Origin: an uncultured Mycobacterium sp.
GTDB lineage: Bacteria; Actinomycetota; Actinomycetes; Mycobacteriales; Mycobacteriaceae
DNA length: 36,732 nt
Assembly: GCA_900078375.1 (NCBI GenBank)
Contig: FLQS01000001.1
Coordinates: 54,496-91,227, forward strand
Direction of reading: 5' to 3'
This document shows positions 25,539-33,162 of the stretch, piece by piece (the first letter of the stretch is position 1; the number at the start of each line of letters is the position of its first letter). A program made the position numbers and the translations under genes. The notes beneath the pieces were generated by a model that did not search any database, was not told where the DNA came from, and worked only from the letters and a program-made list of their open reading frames with translations.

Positions 25539-26344
25539 GGCTTGGTTTCTCCTGTCGTGCATCGTCGCCAATTGTGTTGTCGCGGACGTAGACCGGGTAC
25601 CAGCATTGGCACACTGTTCCGGTAGATCCGGTAGCTGTCGCCAAGTTCTGCGACCAGGTCACGCTCTTCGAGCTGCAGGGCGATCAGGATGTATCCCGTT
25701 GTGCCGATCGCGAACAGCAGATGACCCGCGGACATGGTGGGTGTCGCCCAGAATGCGACAAGGAACCCCAGCATGAGTGGGTGACGCACCAGCCGGTACA
25801 GCAAGTTCGCCCGGAAGTCTGGCTTCGTGCCCGGCGCACCTCGCCACGCCGCGAAAACCTGACGCAGACCGAATAATTCGAAATGGTTGATCATGAACGT
25901 GGCTGCCAGGACGGTAATCCAGCCGGCCGCGAACAATGCCCACAGCAGCACTCGGACCGCCGGCTGGCTGATATGCCAGACCACTGCCGGCATGGTTCGC
26001 CACTGCGAATACAGCAGCAGCAGGACCAGACTGGCCAGCAACACGTATGTGCTGCGCTCGATGGGTTGCGGCACGAACCGGGTCCACCATCGTTTGAAGG
26101 CGGGCCTGGCCATCACGCTGTGCTGGGCGGCGAACAACCCGAGTAGCAACGTGTTGATCAGAAGCGCCACACCACAAGGGGCACCGTCAATGCCGTGATC
26201 GACCGTGCGCGGCACCACGATGCCACCGACGAAGCCGATGGCGTAGCAGAAGGCGACAAGGAAAACGAGGTAACTTGCCACCCCGTAGCCCACGGCCAGG
26301 ATGCGGCCTGCCGGTGACGATGCGAACGTATGAATGTTGGTCAT
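25535..26344 (-). CDS. mddA: Methanethiol S-methyltransferase MddA (NnrU/isoprenylcysteine methyltransferase-like)
   Basis: A 269-residue membrane enzyme that methylates methanethiol (H2S may also serve) with S-adenosylmethionine to give volatile dimethylsulfide. It has five or six membrane helices. AVGYGVASYLVFLVAFCYAIGFVGG and LLGLFAAQHSVMARPAFKRWWTRFVPQPIERSTYVLLASLVLLLL are typical of MddA. The SAM-binding C-terminal part is LVRHPLMLGFLVAFWATPTMSAGHLLFAIGTTGYILIALQLEERDLVAELGDSYRIYRNSVPMLVP, as in PEMT/ICMT enzymes. ATG 26344 is chosen; ATG 26380 is in frame. It overlaps DUF4242 by ATGA. It lies 59 bp after the HD-GYP/LuxR gene on the same strand, which may control it. Distinguishing MddA from related NnrU proteins rests on recalled similarity. 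Confidence 0.8.
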   Translation of the reverse strand: MTNIHTFASSPAGRILAVGYGVASYLVFLVAFCYAIGFVGGIVVPRTVDHGIDGAPCGVALLINTLLLGLFAAQHSVMARPAFKRWWTRFVPQPIERSTYVLLASLVLLLLYSQWRTMPAVVWHISQPAVRVLLWALFAAGWITVLAATFMINHFELFGLRQVFAAWRGAPGTKPDFRANLLYRLVRHPLMLGFLVAFWATPTMSAGHLLFAIGTTGYILIALQLEERDLVAELGDSYRIYRNSVPMLVPGLRPRQHNWRRCTTGETKP

Positions 26345-26403
26345 ACCCACGATGCTCGCCGGGATGCGGGCGGCGATCATGGGGCATTCGCCTCAACTAT
26401 GCG

Positions 26404-27981
26404 TCAAGCCAGCGGTTCGGTCAGCCCGTGCCGGAGCGCGTACATGCTCGCGCCGATGCGATTGGAGACCCCGATCTTGGCGTAGGTCCGTTCGACGTGG
26501 TTGCGTGCCGTCTTCTCGGTGATCACCAAGGCGGTGGCGATCTCCTTGTTGGAGGCGCCACGCGCCACCAGGCACAGCACCTCCACCTCGCGGGGCGTCA
26601 ACCCGGCGGGCCGTGCCGCCGATCGTCGGCTCCGGTGGCCGGCCGCCTGCAGGACGGCATCGGCGGCGACGGGGTCCAGCTCGTCCTTGCGGGCCCGCTC
26701 CCGAACCCGCCGAGCGGCCGCAGCTGGGTCCAGCGCGGCGCGGTAAGGCCTTGGCTCCAAAGCGGACTGGTACGCGACCGCGGCGCCGAGCACCCGGTCG
26801 GGCATACCGAGTGCCGCGCCGGGCAGACTGCGCGGATAGCCGGTGCCGTTGACGCACTCATGGTGGTTCCCGGCGATCTGGGCCACCTGCTCGAGCCCGT
26901 CGATTCGGCTCAGGATGCGGGTGGTGAGGTACGGGTGCAGGCGCATGCGTTCGAACTCGGCCGCGGACAACGCCGCCGGCTTGGACCAGACCTGGTTGGA
27001 GACGCCGATGCGGCCGAGGTCGTGGACGTGGCCGGCCCGGCGGACCAGGGTGACGACGTCGGCGCCCAAGCCGACCGCCTCGGCCGCGTCGCCCGCCAGT
27101 TGTGCCACCGCGCGTGAATGGCCAAGCGTGAAGGGGCATTTCAGATCGACGAAATCACCCAGCGCGATCAGTAATTCGTCGAGCGACTGCTGCTGCAGCG
27201 GCTCATGACGATCCGGGGCGCACGACAGCGCGGCCTCCCAGACCTCGCCCGCCGGCGGGCCCGCCAGGATCGCCGCGGCGTCGGCGGCGAAGGCATCGAC
27301 CACTTTCGGGTCGAGCTGATGGCCGCTGCGTTCCCTGGCCATGTCCACCGCGGCGCTCACACCACCGGTGCGGTGGTGCACCTCGGCAAGGTCGGCAAGC
27401 TGAGCCACCCGCATCTCGATCGGGATGCCATCGCCGCCGACACCGCCGGGCAGCCCGCGCCCGTCGTAGCGTTCGAAGCTGAACCCGAGCGCGTCCTGTA
27501 CACCGGAGCCCAGGCCCATCCGGTCGGCCAGTAGAGCCGCGGAGGTGCAATGAGAGTGGATCAGCTGGGACATGTTGCCCCGGGCGTTGATGAACAGCGT
27601 CGCGATGGACGTCAGTCGCTGCGGCAGGGGCTCGCCGCGGCCGACGTTGGCGGCCAGGAAGCGGATGTAGGGCAGCCCCGCCCAGTCGACGTGATAGGAG
27701 TCGCGACGAACCGAGATGTCGTCGCCGAACCAGTGCGCGAACTCATGGGAATCGGCATGACAGCCGATCCACATGACCAGCGTGGCGTAGTACACGCAAT
27801 CGCGTTGATCCCGGTCGAGCCCCAACCGGTCCGCAATTCGGGTGCCGATCAGCGCGGCGCGCAGCATATGTTCGGCGGGCTGGCCCAGGCCGAGATCGAT
27901 CGCCACCGACAATGCGGCGAGCAGCTCGGCGCGGCTCGGTGCGCGCGGCGCCGCACCGGTGGGGGTTCTCGGCGCTGCCAC
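26404..27981 (-). CDS. Tandem HD-GYP-like protein with C-terminal LuxR helix-turn-helix
   Basis: A 525-residue regulator. Residues about 35-215 are a degenerate HD-GYP copy: the ERYDGRGLPGG and IPIEMRVAQLADLAEVHH blocks are kept, but the HD and HH ligands are replaced (ATLVMWIGCHADSHE, LGFSFERYDG). Residues about 285-410 are a second copy with His320-Asp321 (VHDLGRIGVSN), His349, His373-His374-Glu375 and GTGYP (379-383), but the usual final Asp region reads AVAYQSAL, so metal binding may be incomplete. Residues 461-520 are a LuxR HTH (LTPREVEVLCLVARGASNKEIATALVITEKTARNHVERTYAKIGV). It may sense or hydrolyse a cyclic dinucleotide and control transcription. The start is GTG 27981, with minus-strand CACAAT 6 nt before it. 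It is first in the mddA/PGRS gene run. Confidence 0.82.
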   Translation of the reverse strand: MAAPRTPTGAAPRAPSRAELLAALSVAIDLGLGQPAEHMLRAALIGTRIADRLGLDRDQRDCVYYATLVMWIGCHADSHEFAHWFGDDISVRRDSYHVDWAGLPYIRFLAANVGRGEPLPQRLTSIATLFINARGNMSQLIHSHCTSAALLADRMGLGSGVQDALGFSFERYDGRGLPGGVGGDGIPIEMRVAQLADLAEVHHRTGGVSAAVDMARERSGHQLDPKVVDAFAADAAAILAGPPAGEVWEAALSCAPDRHEPLQQQSLDELLIALGDFVDLKCPFTLGHSRAVAQLAGDAAEAVGLGADVVTLVRRAGHVHDLGRIGVSNQVWSKPAALSAAEFERMRLHPYLTTRILSRIDGLEQVAQIAGNHHECVNGTGYPRSLPGAALGMPDRVLGAAVAYQSALEPRPYRAALDPAAAARRVRERARKDELDPVAADAVLQAAGHRSRRSAARPAGLTPREVEVLCLVARGASNKEIATALVITEKTARNHVERTYAKIGVSNRIGASMYALRHGLTEPLA

Positions 27982-27991
27982 GTGCTGATTG

Positions 27992-28016
27992 TGCCCCGCT
28001 CATGGGGCAGCTGCCC
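27992..28016. terminator. Two overlapping, mutually exclusive hairpins
   Basis: TGCCCC (27992-27997) pairs with GGGGCA (28004-28009). GGGCAG (28005-28010) also pairs with CTGCCC (28011-28016) in a perfect 12-bp palindrome. Only one can form at a time. They lie between the DedA stop and the HD-GYP/LuxR start, so they could end dedA transcription or act on the downstream gene. Confidence 0.35.
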
Positions 28017-28030
28017 TGATTCACTGTGTT

Positions 28031-28687
28031 TCAGTGCGGCTTGCGCACCGATTCCCAGTCGTGTTCGGCCTCGAGCTGGGCAATCAGGCTCCGGGTGCGC
28101 TCCTTGAGCAGCAGCGTCATCCCGATACCGATCAGGATCGCGACGACGAGTGCGATCCAGGAGAACCGCGACAGCCACTTCTCGGCGGCCAGCCCGAGAT
28201 AGTAGACCACCGCGGTGGTGCCGCCGGCCCAGCACAGTGCGCCGGATGCGTTGGCCGCCAGGAACTGCGGGTAGCGCATGTGCAGCGCACCGGCCAACGG
28301 CCCGGCAAGAATCCGCAGCAGCGCGATGAAGCGTCCGAAGAAGACTGCCCACACGCCCCACCGCGCGAACAGCTGCTTGGCCAGTGCCACGTGCCCGGGG
28401 CCGAAGTGTTTCGGAAAGCGTTTGCCGAGCCGCTCGAACAGCCCCATCCCGTACTTTCGGCCGATCGTGTATCCGATCGTGTCGCCGATGATGGCACCGA
28501 TGGTGGCGGACGCACCGACCCACACCGGATCGATGTCGAGGGTGTGCCTCGAGGCCAGCAGCGCCGCACTCACCAGCGCGATCTCGCCCGGCAGTGGGAT
28601 GCCCAGGCTTTCGATGCCGATGATCAGCCCGACGACGAGGTAGACCGCTAACGGCGGGATGGATTCCAGTATCGAGTCGACCGTCAC
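28031..28687 (-). CDS. DedA-family membrane protein
   Basis: A 218-residue inner-membrane protein of the DedA/SNARE-associated superfamily, whose members flip or transport phospholipids and support envelope and proton-motive-force homeostasis. Landmarks are GIPLPGEIALVSAALLASRH near the start, GAIIGDTIGYTIGRKYG in the re-entrant region, FFGRFIALLRILAGPLAGALHMRYPQF with the conserved Arg and Gly motif, and a last helix, FSWIALVVAILIGIGMTLLLKER. The length is normal. The start is GTG 28687; minus-strand CATCCT lies 6 nt before it, one mismatch from TANNNT. It stands between the polyamine operon and the HD-GYP/LuxR gene and may be a single transcription unit. Confidence 0.88.
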   Translation of the reverse strand: MTVDSILESIPPLAVYLVVGLIIGIESLGIPLPGEIALVSAALLASRHTLDIDPVWVGASATIGAIIGDTIGYTIGRKYGMGLFERLGKRFPKHFGPGHVALAKQLFARWGVWAVFFGRFIALLRILAGPLAGALHMRYPQFLAANASGALCWAGGTTAVVYYLGLAAEKWLSRFSWIALVVAILIGIGMTLLLKERTRSLIAQLEAEHDWESVRKPH

Positions 28688-28749
28688 CCGCCAAGGATGC
28701 CGTATGGACTCTTGTTACCGGCGCGAACGGGCGGGTTCGCGTGTCGGAC

Positions 28750-29613
28750 TCAGGTGTCGCGCTTGCGCCGGTACAGCGTTCCGAGGGCCAACAGGATCAG
28801 GCTAGCCACCAGGATCGCGGTGGCGAGCACGTTGATCTGAGGTGGCACAGCGGCTTTCACTGCCGCATTCACGTACAGCGGATACGTCACCGTCGAGCCG
28901 CTGACGAAATAGGTGATGATGAAGTCGTCCAAGGACAGCGCGAACGACAACGCGGCGGCAGCGATGATGCCCGGCACGATCAACGGCAGGGTCACCTTGA
29001 AGAACGTCCGGGTCGGGCCGGAGCCCAGATCCAGTGAGGCATCCTCGAGTGTCCAGTCGAAGCCCCGGATGCGTGCCCGCACGGTCATCGCGATGAAGCT
29101 GATCTCGAAAGCCACATGCGCGATCAGGATCGTGCCGTAACCGGTGGCCCAGCCCAGGTCGAGAAACAGGGTGAGCAGGGAGGCGCCCATCACGACCTCG
29201 GGCGACGTCAGTGGCAGCACCAGGAAGGTGTCGACCGCCTTGCTGCCGCGAAACCGTTGGCGGACAAGGGCAACCGCGACCAGTGTGCCGAGCACGACAG
29301 CGATCAGCGTCGAGACCGCGGCGATGTTCAGGCTCAGCTTCAGCGCCTCGGTCAGGGCCGGGTACTTGAACGGATTGGCCCAGTTGTCCAGCGTGAAACC
29401 CTGCCAGGTGTAGTTGAACTTGCCGGCCGGCTTATTGAACGAGAAGACGATGATCACCAGGATCGGCAGGAACAGGTAGAGCAGCACCAGTCCGGCGATG
29501 ACACGCAGGGCTATGTCGCCGAGCTTGAACGTCCCCCGGATGTTGCGGCCCGGCTTGGCCAGTCCACCGTGGTCGATGGTCTGCGCGATCGCCGCCCCGG
29601 CCTCGGTTGTCAT
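28750..29613 (-). CDS. potC: Polyamine-type ABC transporter permease PotC
   Basis: A 287-residue inner-membrane permease, second channel subunit of a spermidine/putrescine-type ABC importer. It has six membrane helices; the first follows LGDIALRVIAGLVLLYLFLPILVIIVFSF. The EAA loop that contacts the ATPase is EDASLDLGSGPTRTFFKVTLPLIVPGI (about residues 180-206). DDFIITYFVSGS is typical of PotC. Its start ATG overlaps the potB stop (ATGA at 29610-29613), giving tight coupling. The frame is open further upstream to 30222, but that part is a shadow of potB. It is the last gene of potA-potD-potB-potC. The true substrate could be another polyamine or related cation. Confidence 0.92.
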   Translation of the reverse strand: MTTEAGAAIAQTIDHGGLAKPGRNIRGTFKLGDIALRVIAGLVLLYLFLPILVIIVFSFNKPAGKFNYTWQGFTLDNWANPFKYPALTEALKLSLNIAAVSTLIAVVLGTLVAVALVRQRFRGSKAVDTFLVLPLTSPEVVMGASLLTLFLDLGWATGYGTILIAHVAFEISFIAMTVRARIRGFDWTLEDASLDLGSGPTRTFFKVTLPLIVPGIIAAAALSFALSLDDFIITYFVSGSTVTYPLYVNAAVKAAVPPQINVLATAILVASLILLALGTLYRRKRDT

Positions 29614-30485
29614 ACGAGGTCCTCCGTGCCGAGCGCCTTCGTGTACAGCAGGACGCCGACCAGGATCAGTGCCATCAGCACAAAGCTGAGTGCGGCGGCG
29701 GCCGGGTAGTCCTTGACGACCAGGAACTGCTTCTGAATGACGTTGCCGATCATCCTGGTCTGGGTGCTGCCCAGATAGTCGGCGTTGATGAAGTCGCCCA
29801 CCGAGGGGATGAAGACCAGCATGCTGCCGGCCAGCACACCGGGCATCGCCAACGGCATGATCACCTTGCCGAACATCCTGCGGTTGGTGCCGTACAGATC
29901 GCGGGAGGCCTCCAGCAGGCGGGCATCGATCTTCTCCAGGCTGACGTAGAGCGGCAGGATCATGAAGATGATCCAGTTGTAGGTCAGACCACCGATGACC
30001 GCCCAGCCGGTCGAGAGCAGGCGCCCTTCGGACGGCAGCAGCCCGACCGTGCCCAGCGCGTGGACCACCCACCCGTCGTCGGCCAGGATCGTCTTCCACG
30101 CCAGCGTGCGGATCAGGAACGTGACGAAGAACGGCAGGATCACCAGACCCAGTAGCAGGTTCTTGTAGCGACCCGCTTTGAACGCGATCACATAGGCCAG
30201 CGGGAAAGCCAGCAGCGCACACAACACGGTGGCGCTCAACGCGTAGCCGAATGAGCGCAGGATCTGCTCGCGATACGTGCTCAGCGCCTCACCGTAATTG
30301 GCGAATTCCCAGGCGAACGTGAGCTTGGGCATGTAGATCGAGCCGCCCATGGTCGACAGCGACGTCCGGAACAGCGACACGAACGGGACGACGTAGAAGA
30401 CCCCGAGGTACGCGAGTGCGGGCAAGATCATCAGGTAGGGAGCAAGTTTGCTCCGCTGCCGGTTGCTACTGGCTACTCCCGCCAT
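29610..30485 (-). CDS. potB: Polyamine-type ABC transporter permease PotB
   Basis: A 291-residue inner-membrane permease, first channel subunit of the importer. It has six membrane helices beginning at LAPYLMILPALAYLGVFYVVPFVSLFRTSL. The EAA loop is EASRDLYGTNRRMFGKVIMPLAMPGVLAG (about residues 192-220). FIPSVGDFINADYLGS is characteristic of PotB. It starts 4 bp after the potD stop and overlaps potC by 4 bp, so all three are co-translated. The length equals that of known PotB proteins. Confidence 0.92.
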   Translation of the reverse strand: MAGVASSNRQRSKLAPYLMILPALAYLGVFYVVPFVSLFRTSLSTMGGSIYMPKLTFAWEFANYGEALSTYREQILRSFGYALSATVLCALLAFPLAYVIAFKAGRYKNLLLGLVILPFFVTFLIRTLAWKTILADDGWVVHALGTVGLLPSEGRLLSTGWAVIGGLTYNWIIFMILPLYVSLEKIDARLLEASRDLYGTNRRMFGKVIMPLAMPGVLAGSMLVFIPSVGDFINADYLGSTQTRMIGNVIQKQFLVVKDYPAAAALSFVLMALILVGVLLYTKALGTEDLV

Positions 30486-30489
30486 CGCG

Positions 30490-31674
30490 TCAGCCGCCGG
30501 TGACTTCGGCGTACGCCTTGTTGAACTCCGCGGTTTGCTCGTCGGTGAGCGCTGCCCAGGTCTTCAGTTTGTCCAGGGTGGACTTCGGCGGGTTGATCAA
30601 CGGATTGGACGCCAGGCCCGGATCGATCTTGTTCAGCTCGTCGGTCATGTCCGACAGCACGGGGACGTACTGGGTGTGCGCGACCAGCTTGGCATAGTTC
30701 GCCCGGTCGTAGACGTAGTTGATCCACGTCTCGGCGGCCTTCTGGTTCTGCGTGGTGTAGGGGATGACCATGGTGTCGACAAATGTGGTGCCGCCCGTGT
30801 CGGGCACCACGAATTTCAGATCGGGGTTGTCCTTCTGCAGCTGCACCACGTCGCCCGAATATGCCTGGGCGATAACGACATTGCCGGAAGCGAGGTCGTC
30901 GGCGTAGTCGTTGCCGGTGAACCGGCGGATCTGTCCGCTGTCCTTCTGTTGCTTGATCAGGGCGACCGCCTTATTCACCGCGTCGCTGGTCGGGTTCTCT
31001 ACCGAGTTGCCCTGCGAGAGCATGATCATGCCCAGGCCGTCCTGGGTGTCGGCGAGCAGGCTGATCTTGCCCTTGAACGCCGGATCCCACAGGTCGTCGA
31101 TCTTGGTGATATCGCGGCCGGTGGCGGCCCGGTTGTAGGCCAGGGCCGTCATGCCGGACATGTACGGCGCGCTGAACTTGCGGCCCGGGTCGGCTTTGGC
31201 GTCGAGTAGATCGGGACGCATGTTCTTCTTGTTGGTCCAACGGCTTTCGCTGATCCCGTTGAGCCACCCCAGCCCGTTGAGCCGAGCGGCCATGAACTGA
31301 GTCGGCACGACCAGGTCGGCACCGATGTCCTGCTTACGCGACAGCGGCTCCTTGTTCTTGGCGAACCATTCCTCGTTGTCGTTGTAGTCCTCTTTGTAGT
31401 CCACCGTCAGGCCGGTCGCGGTTTGGAACGCGGCGACGAAGCCGTCGGCCATATACAGCGGCCAGTTGGAGATGCGCAGTTTTCCGGTGGCGGGAGAGCC
31501 GTCGTCGGACGGGGTGGCGGGTCCGCTGGAACTGCTTGAGTTGTCCGACTTGCTACACGCGGCGAGGAAGGACGGTCCCAGGACCAGCGCTGCCGCGGCA
31601 GCGGCACCGCCGCCGATGAAGCGGCGTCGAGAGGACAGGGAAGCGATGATCCGAGGGTCGATCTCTGTAGCCAT
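30490..31674 (-). CDS. potD: Polyamine-type ABC transporter substrate-binding lipoprotein PotD
   Basis: A 394-residue extracytoplasmic binding protein. The N-terminus carries a twin-arginine signal (SSRRRFIGGGAAAAAALVLGPSFLAAC), and the Cys near residue 40 lies in a lipobox, so it is a Tat-exported lipoprotein. The binding domain includes LRISNWPLYMADGFVAAFQTATGLTVDYKEDYNDNEEWFAK, DLVVPTQFMAARL and VIAQAYSGDVVQLQKDNPDLKFVVPDTGGTTFVDTMVIP, matching the PotD/PotF family. The frame is open to 31830, but ATG 31674 gives the normal signal-peptide start. It follows potA by 68 bp. Tat export of this protein suggests that it folds or binds a ligand before export. Ligand specificity is not proven. Confidence 0.92.
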   Translation of the reverse strand: MATEIDPRIIASLSSRRRFIGGGAAAAAALVLGPSFLAACSKSDNSSSSSGPATPSDDGSPATGKLRISNWPLYMADGFVAAFQTATGLTVDYKEDYNDNEEWFAKNKEPLSRKQDIGADLVVPTQFMAARLNGLGWLNGISESRWTNKKNMRPDLLDAKADPGRKFSAPYMSGMTALAYNRAATGRDITKIDDLWDPAFKGKISLLADTQDGLGMIMLSQGNSVENPTSDAVNKAVALIKQQKDSGQIRRFTGNDYADDLASGNVVIAQAYSGDVVQLQKDNPDLKFVVPDTGGTTFVDTMVIPYTTQNQKAAETWINYVYDRANYAKLVAHTQYVPVLSDMTDELNKIDPGLASNPLINPPKSTLDKLKTWAALTDEQTAEFNKAYAEVTGG

Positions 31675-31742
31675 GTGCCGTAGTGCCTTTCGGTGGGGGG
31701 AAGGTTCGGGGGATGAAGCGGGAGCAGGACTACGCGAATGGA

Positions 31743-32939
31743 CTAGGAGTCGTCGAGCATCTCCTCGAGGTCTTCGGTCGTCGGGATGTCGGCGGCAGGC
31801 AGGACCAGCGATGCCTCGGGAGCCCAGCACACGAACACGTCGTCACCGGGACGCAGCAGGGGCAGGTTCTGCTCGGGTCCGATGTGGGCCAGGATCGGGG
31901 AGTCGTCGGCAGCGGCCAACGACAGCCGCAGCACCGGTCCTTGGAAGGTCAGGTCCACCACCTTGGCGGCGACGGTCGCGAGATCTCCGGTGGGCTGTTC
32001 CATCGACACCCGTACCCGCTCGGGACGGACCATCAGGGTGGCCTGACCGCCGGGCTCGATGGTGGTGTCACCCGGCCGGGCCTTGAGCGTGGTGCCGAGC
32101 ACCTCCACCTCGACGTAGTCGCGGTTGGCGCGGCCGGTCTGGCGGCCGTGCCAGAGATTGGCCTGGCCGATGAAGCCGGCCACGAACACCGTCGCGGGCC
32201 GGTCGTAGATCTCGGTCGGGCTGCCGATCTGCTCGACGTTGCCCTGGTTCATGACCGCGATCCGGTCGCTCATCGTGAGCGCTTCTTCCTGGTCGTGGGT
32301 CACGTAGACGAACGTGATGCCGACCTCGCGCTGGATGCGCTTGAGCTCGAACTGCATGACGTGCCGCAACTTGAGGTCCAGCGCGCCGAGCGGTTCGTCG
32401 AGCAGCAGGGCGCTGGGGTAGTTGACCAGTGCCCGGGCCAGGGCGACACGCTGCTGCTGTCCGCCGGAGAGCTGGGCGGGCTTGCGCTGGGCGAAGTCGG
32501 TGAGGCGAACGATCTCGAGCATCTCGTCGACGCTCTTTTTGACCGTGGCCTTGTCCTTCTTCTGGCTGCGCGGCCCGTAGGCGACGTTGTCCCACACGGT
32601 CATGTGGGGGAACAGAGCGTAGTGCTGAAAGACGGTGTTGACGTTGCGCTTGTGCGGCGGCACCCGCGACACGTCAACGCCCTCGAGGCGAATCGCGCCT
32701 TCGGTGGGCTGTTCGAAGCCCGCGATCATGCGCAGCGTGGTCGACTTGCCGCAGCCCGACGGGCCGAGCATGGAGAAGAACTCGCCGGCGCCGATGGAGA
32801 AATCGGCGTCGGCGACGGCGACGTAATCGTCGAAGCGCTTGACGACGTGGTCGATCTCGATGACCGGCGCGCCGGTGGTGCGCTTGGATCCGGTTTTCCC
32901 GGTGGTCTGCTGGGTGGCGGTGGCGCCGGTCTCGGTCAG
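31743..32939 (-). CDS. potA: Polyamine-type ABC transporter ATPase PotA (apparent CTG start)
   Basis: A 398-residue cytoplasmic ATPase that powers the importer. Walker [10 protein letters not shown] (59-67), Q-loop, signature [15 protein letters not shown], Walker [12 protein letters not shown] and H-loop [10 protein letters not shown] are intact. The C-terminal TOBE region ([19 protein letters not shown]) is typical. The first in-frame ATG (32771) would start at residue 57, deleting the first strand and half the ATP site. Upstream the frame reads [30 protein letters not shown], normal PotA sequence, without any ATG, GTG or TTG. AAGGAG (32947-32952) is followed after 7 nt by CTG at 32937-32939, the likely start, giving M(L)[10 protein letters not shown]. 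It is first in the operon. Confidence 0.88.
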   Translation of the reverse strand: MTETGATATQQTTGKTGSKRTTGAPVIEIDHVVKRFDDYVAVADADFSIGAGEFFSMLGPSGCGKSTTLRMIAGFEQPTEGAIRLEGVDVSRVPPHKRNVNTVFQHYALFPHMTVWDNVAYGPRSQKKDKATVKKSVDEMLEIVRLTDFAQRKPAQLSGGQQQRVALARALVNYPSALLLDEPLGALDLKLRHVMQFELKRIQREVGITFVYVTHDQEEALTMSDRIAVMNQGNVEQIGSPTEIYDRPATVFVAGFIGQANLWHGRQTGRANRDYVEVEVLGTTLKARPGDTTIEPGGQATLMVRPERVRVSMEQPTGDLATVAAKVVDLTFQGPVLRLSLAAADDSPILAHIGPEQNLPLLRPGDDVFVCWAPEASLVLPAADIPTTEDLEEMLDDS

Positions 32940-32946
32940 GGCCCGT

Positions 32947-32952
32947 CTCCTT
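32947..32952 (-). promoter_or_regulatory. Shine-Dalgarno that decides the CTG start of potA
   Basis: Minus-strand AAGGAG lies 7 nt before CTG (32939-32937). No ATG, GTG or TTG in frame is better placed, so this ribosome-binding site is the main evidence for the non-standard start. Confidence 0.6.
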
Positions 32953-33004
32953 AAGTCCCGCGGGCCGACGAGCAGTGCGACCTGTCGGCCCCGCCCCTAA
33001 ACGA

Positions 33005-33041
33005 TTGCGGATTTGCGTGCTCTTCGCAACCGATTCCGCAA
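33005..33041. promoter_or_regulatory. Nested inverted repeat upstream of potA
   Basis: Outer arms TTGCGGA (33005-33011) and TCCGCAA (33035-33041) enclose inner arms TTGCG (33013-33017) and CGCAA (33025-33029). It could be a stem-loop ending the acyl-CoA dehydrogenase transcript, or a double operator or leader structure for the pot operon. An AT-rich repeat, GAAAT/ATTTC (33043-33056), lies just beyond. Confidence 0.4.
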
Positions 33042-33162
33042 CGAAATATGAATTTCTCGATGGAATCGCTCGTCACGACCGGGGTTGGGGCACGGCTTTC
33101 GATTGGACGGCGGCAGTTGACGGGGCGTCTCAGGCCGTCGCTGGGACGGATCGTATCCCCGT

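Noticed and set aside
31683..32954. 423-codon plus-strand open frame opposite potA
   Set aside because: It is antisense to a fully conserved ABC ATPase; no family resemblance.
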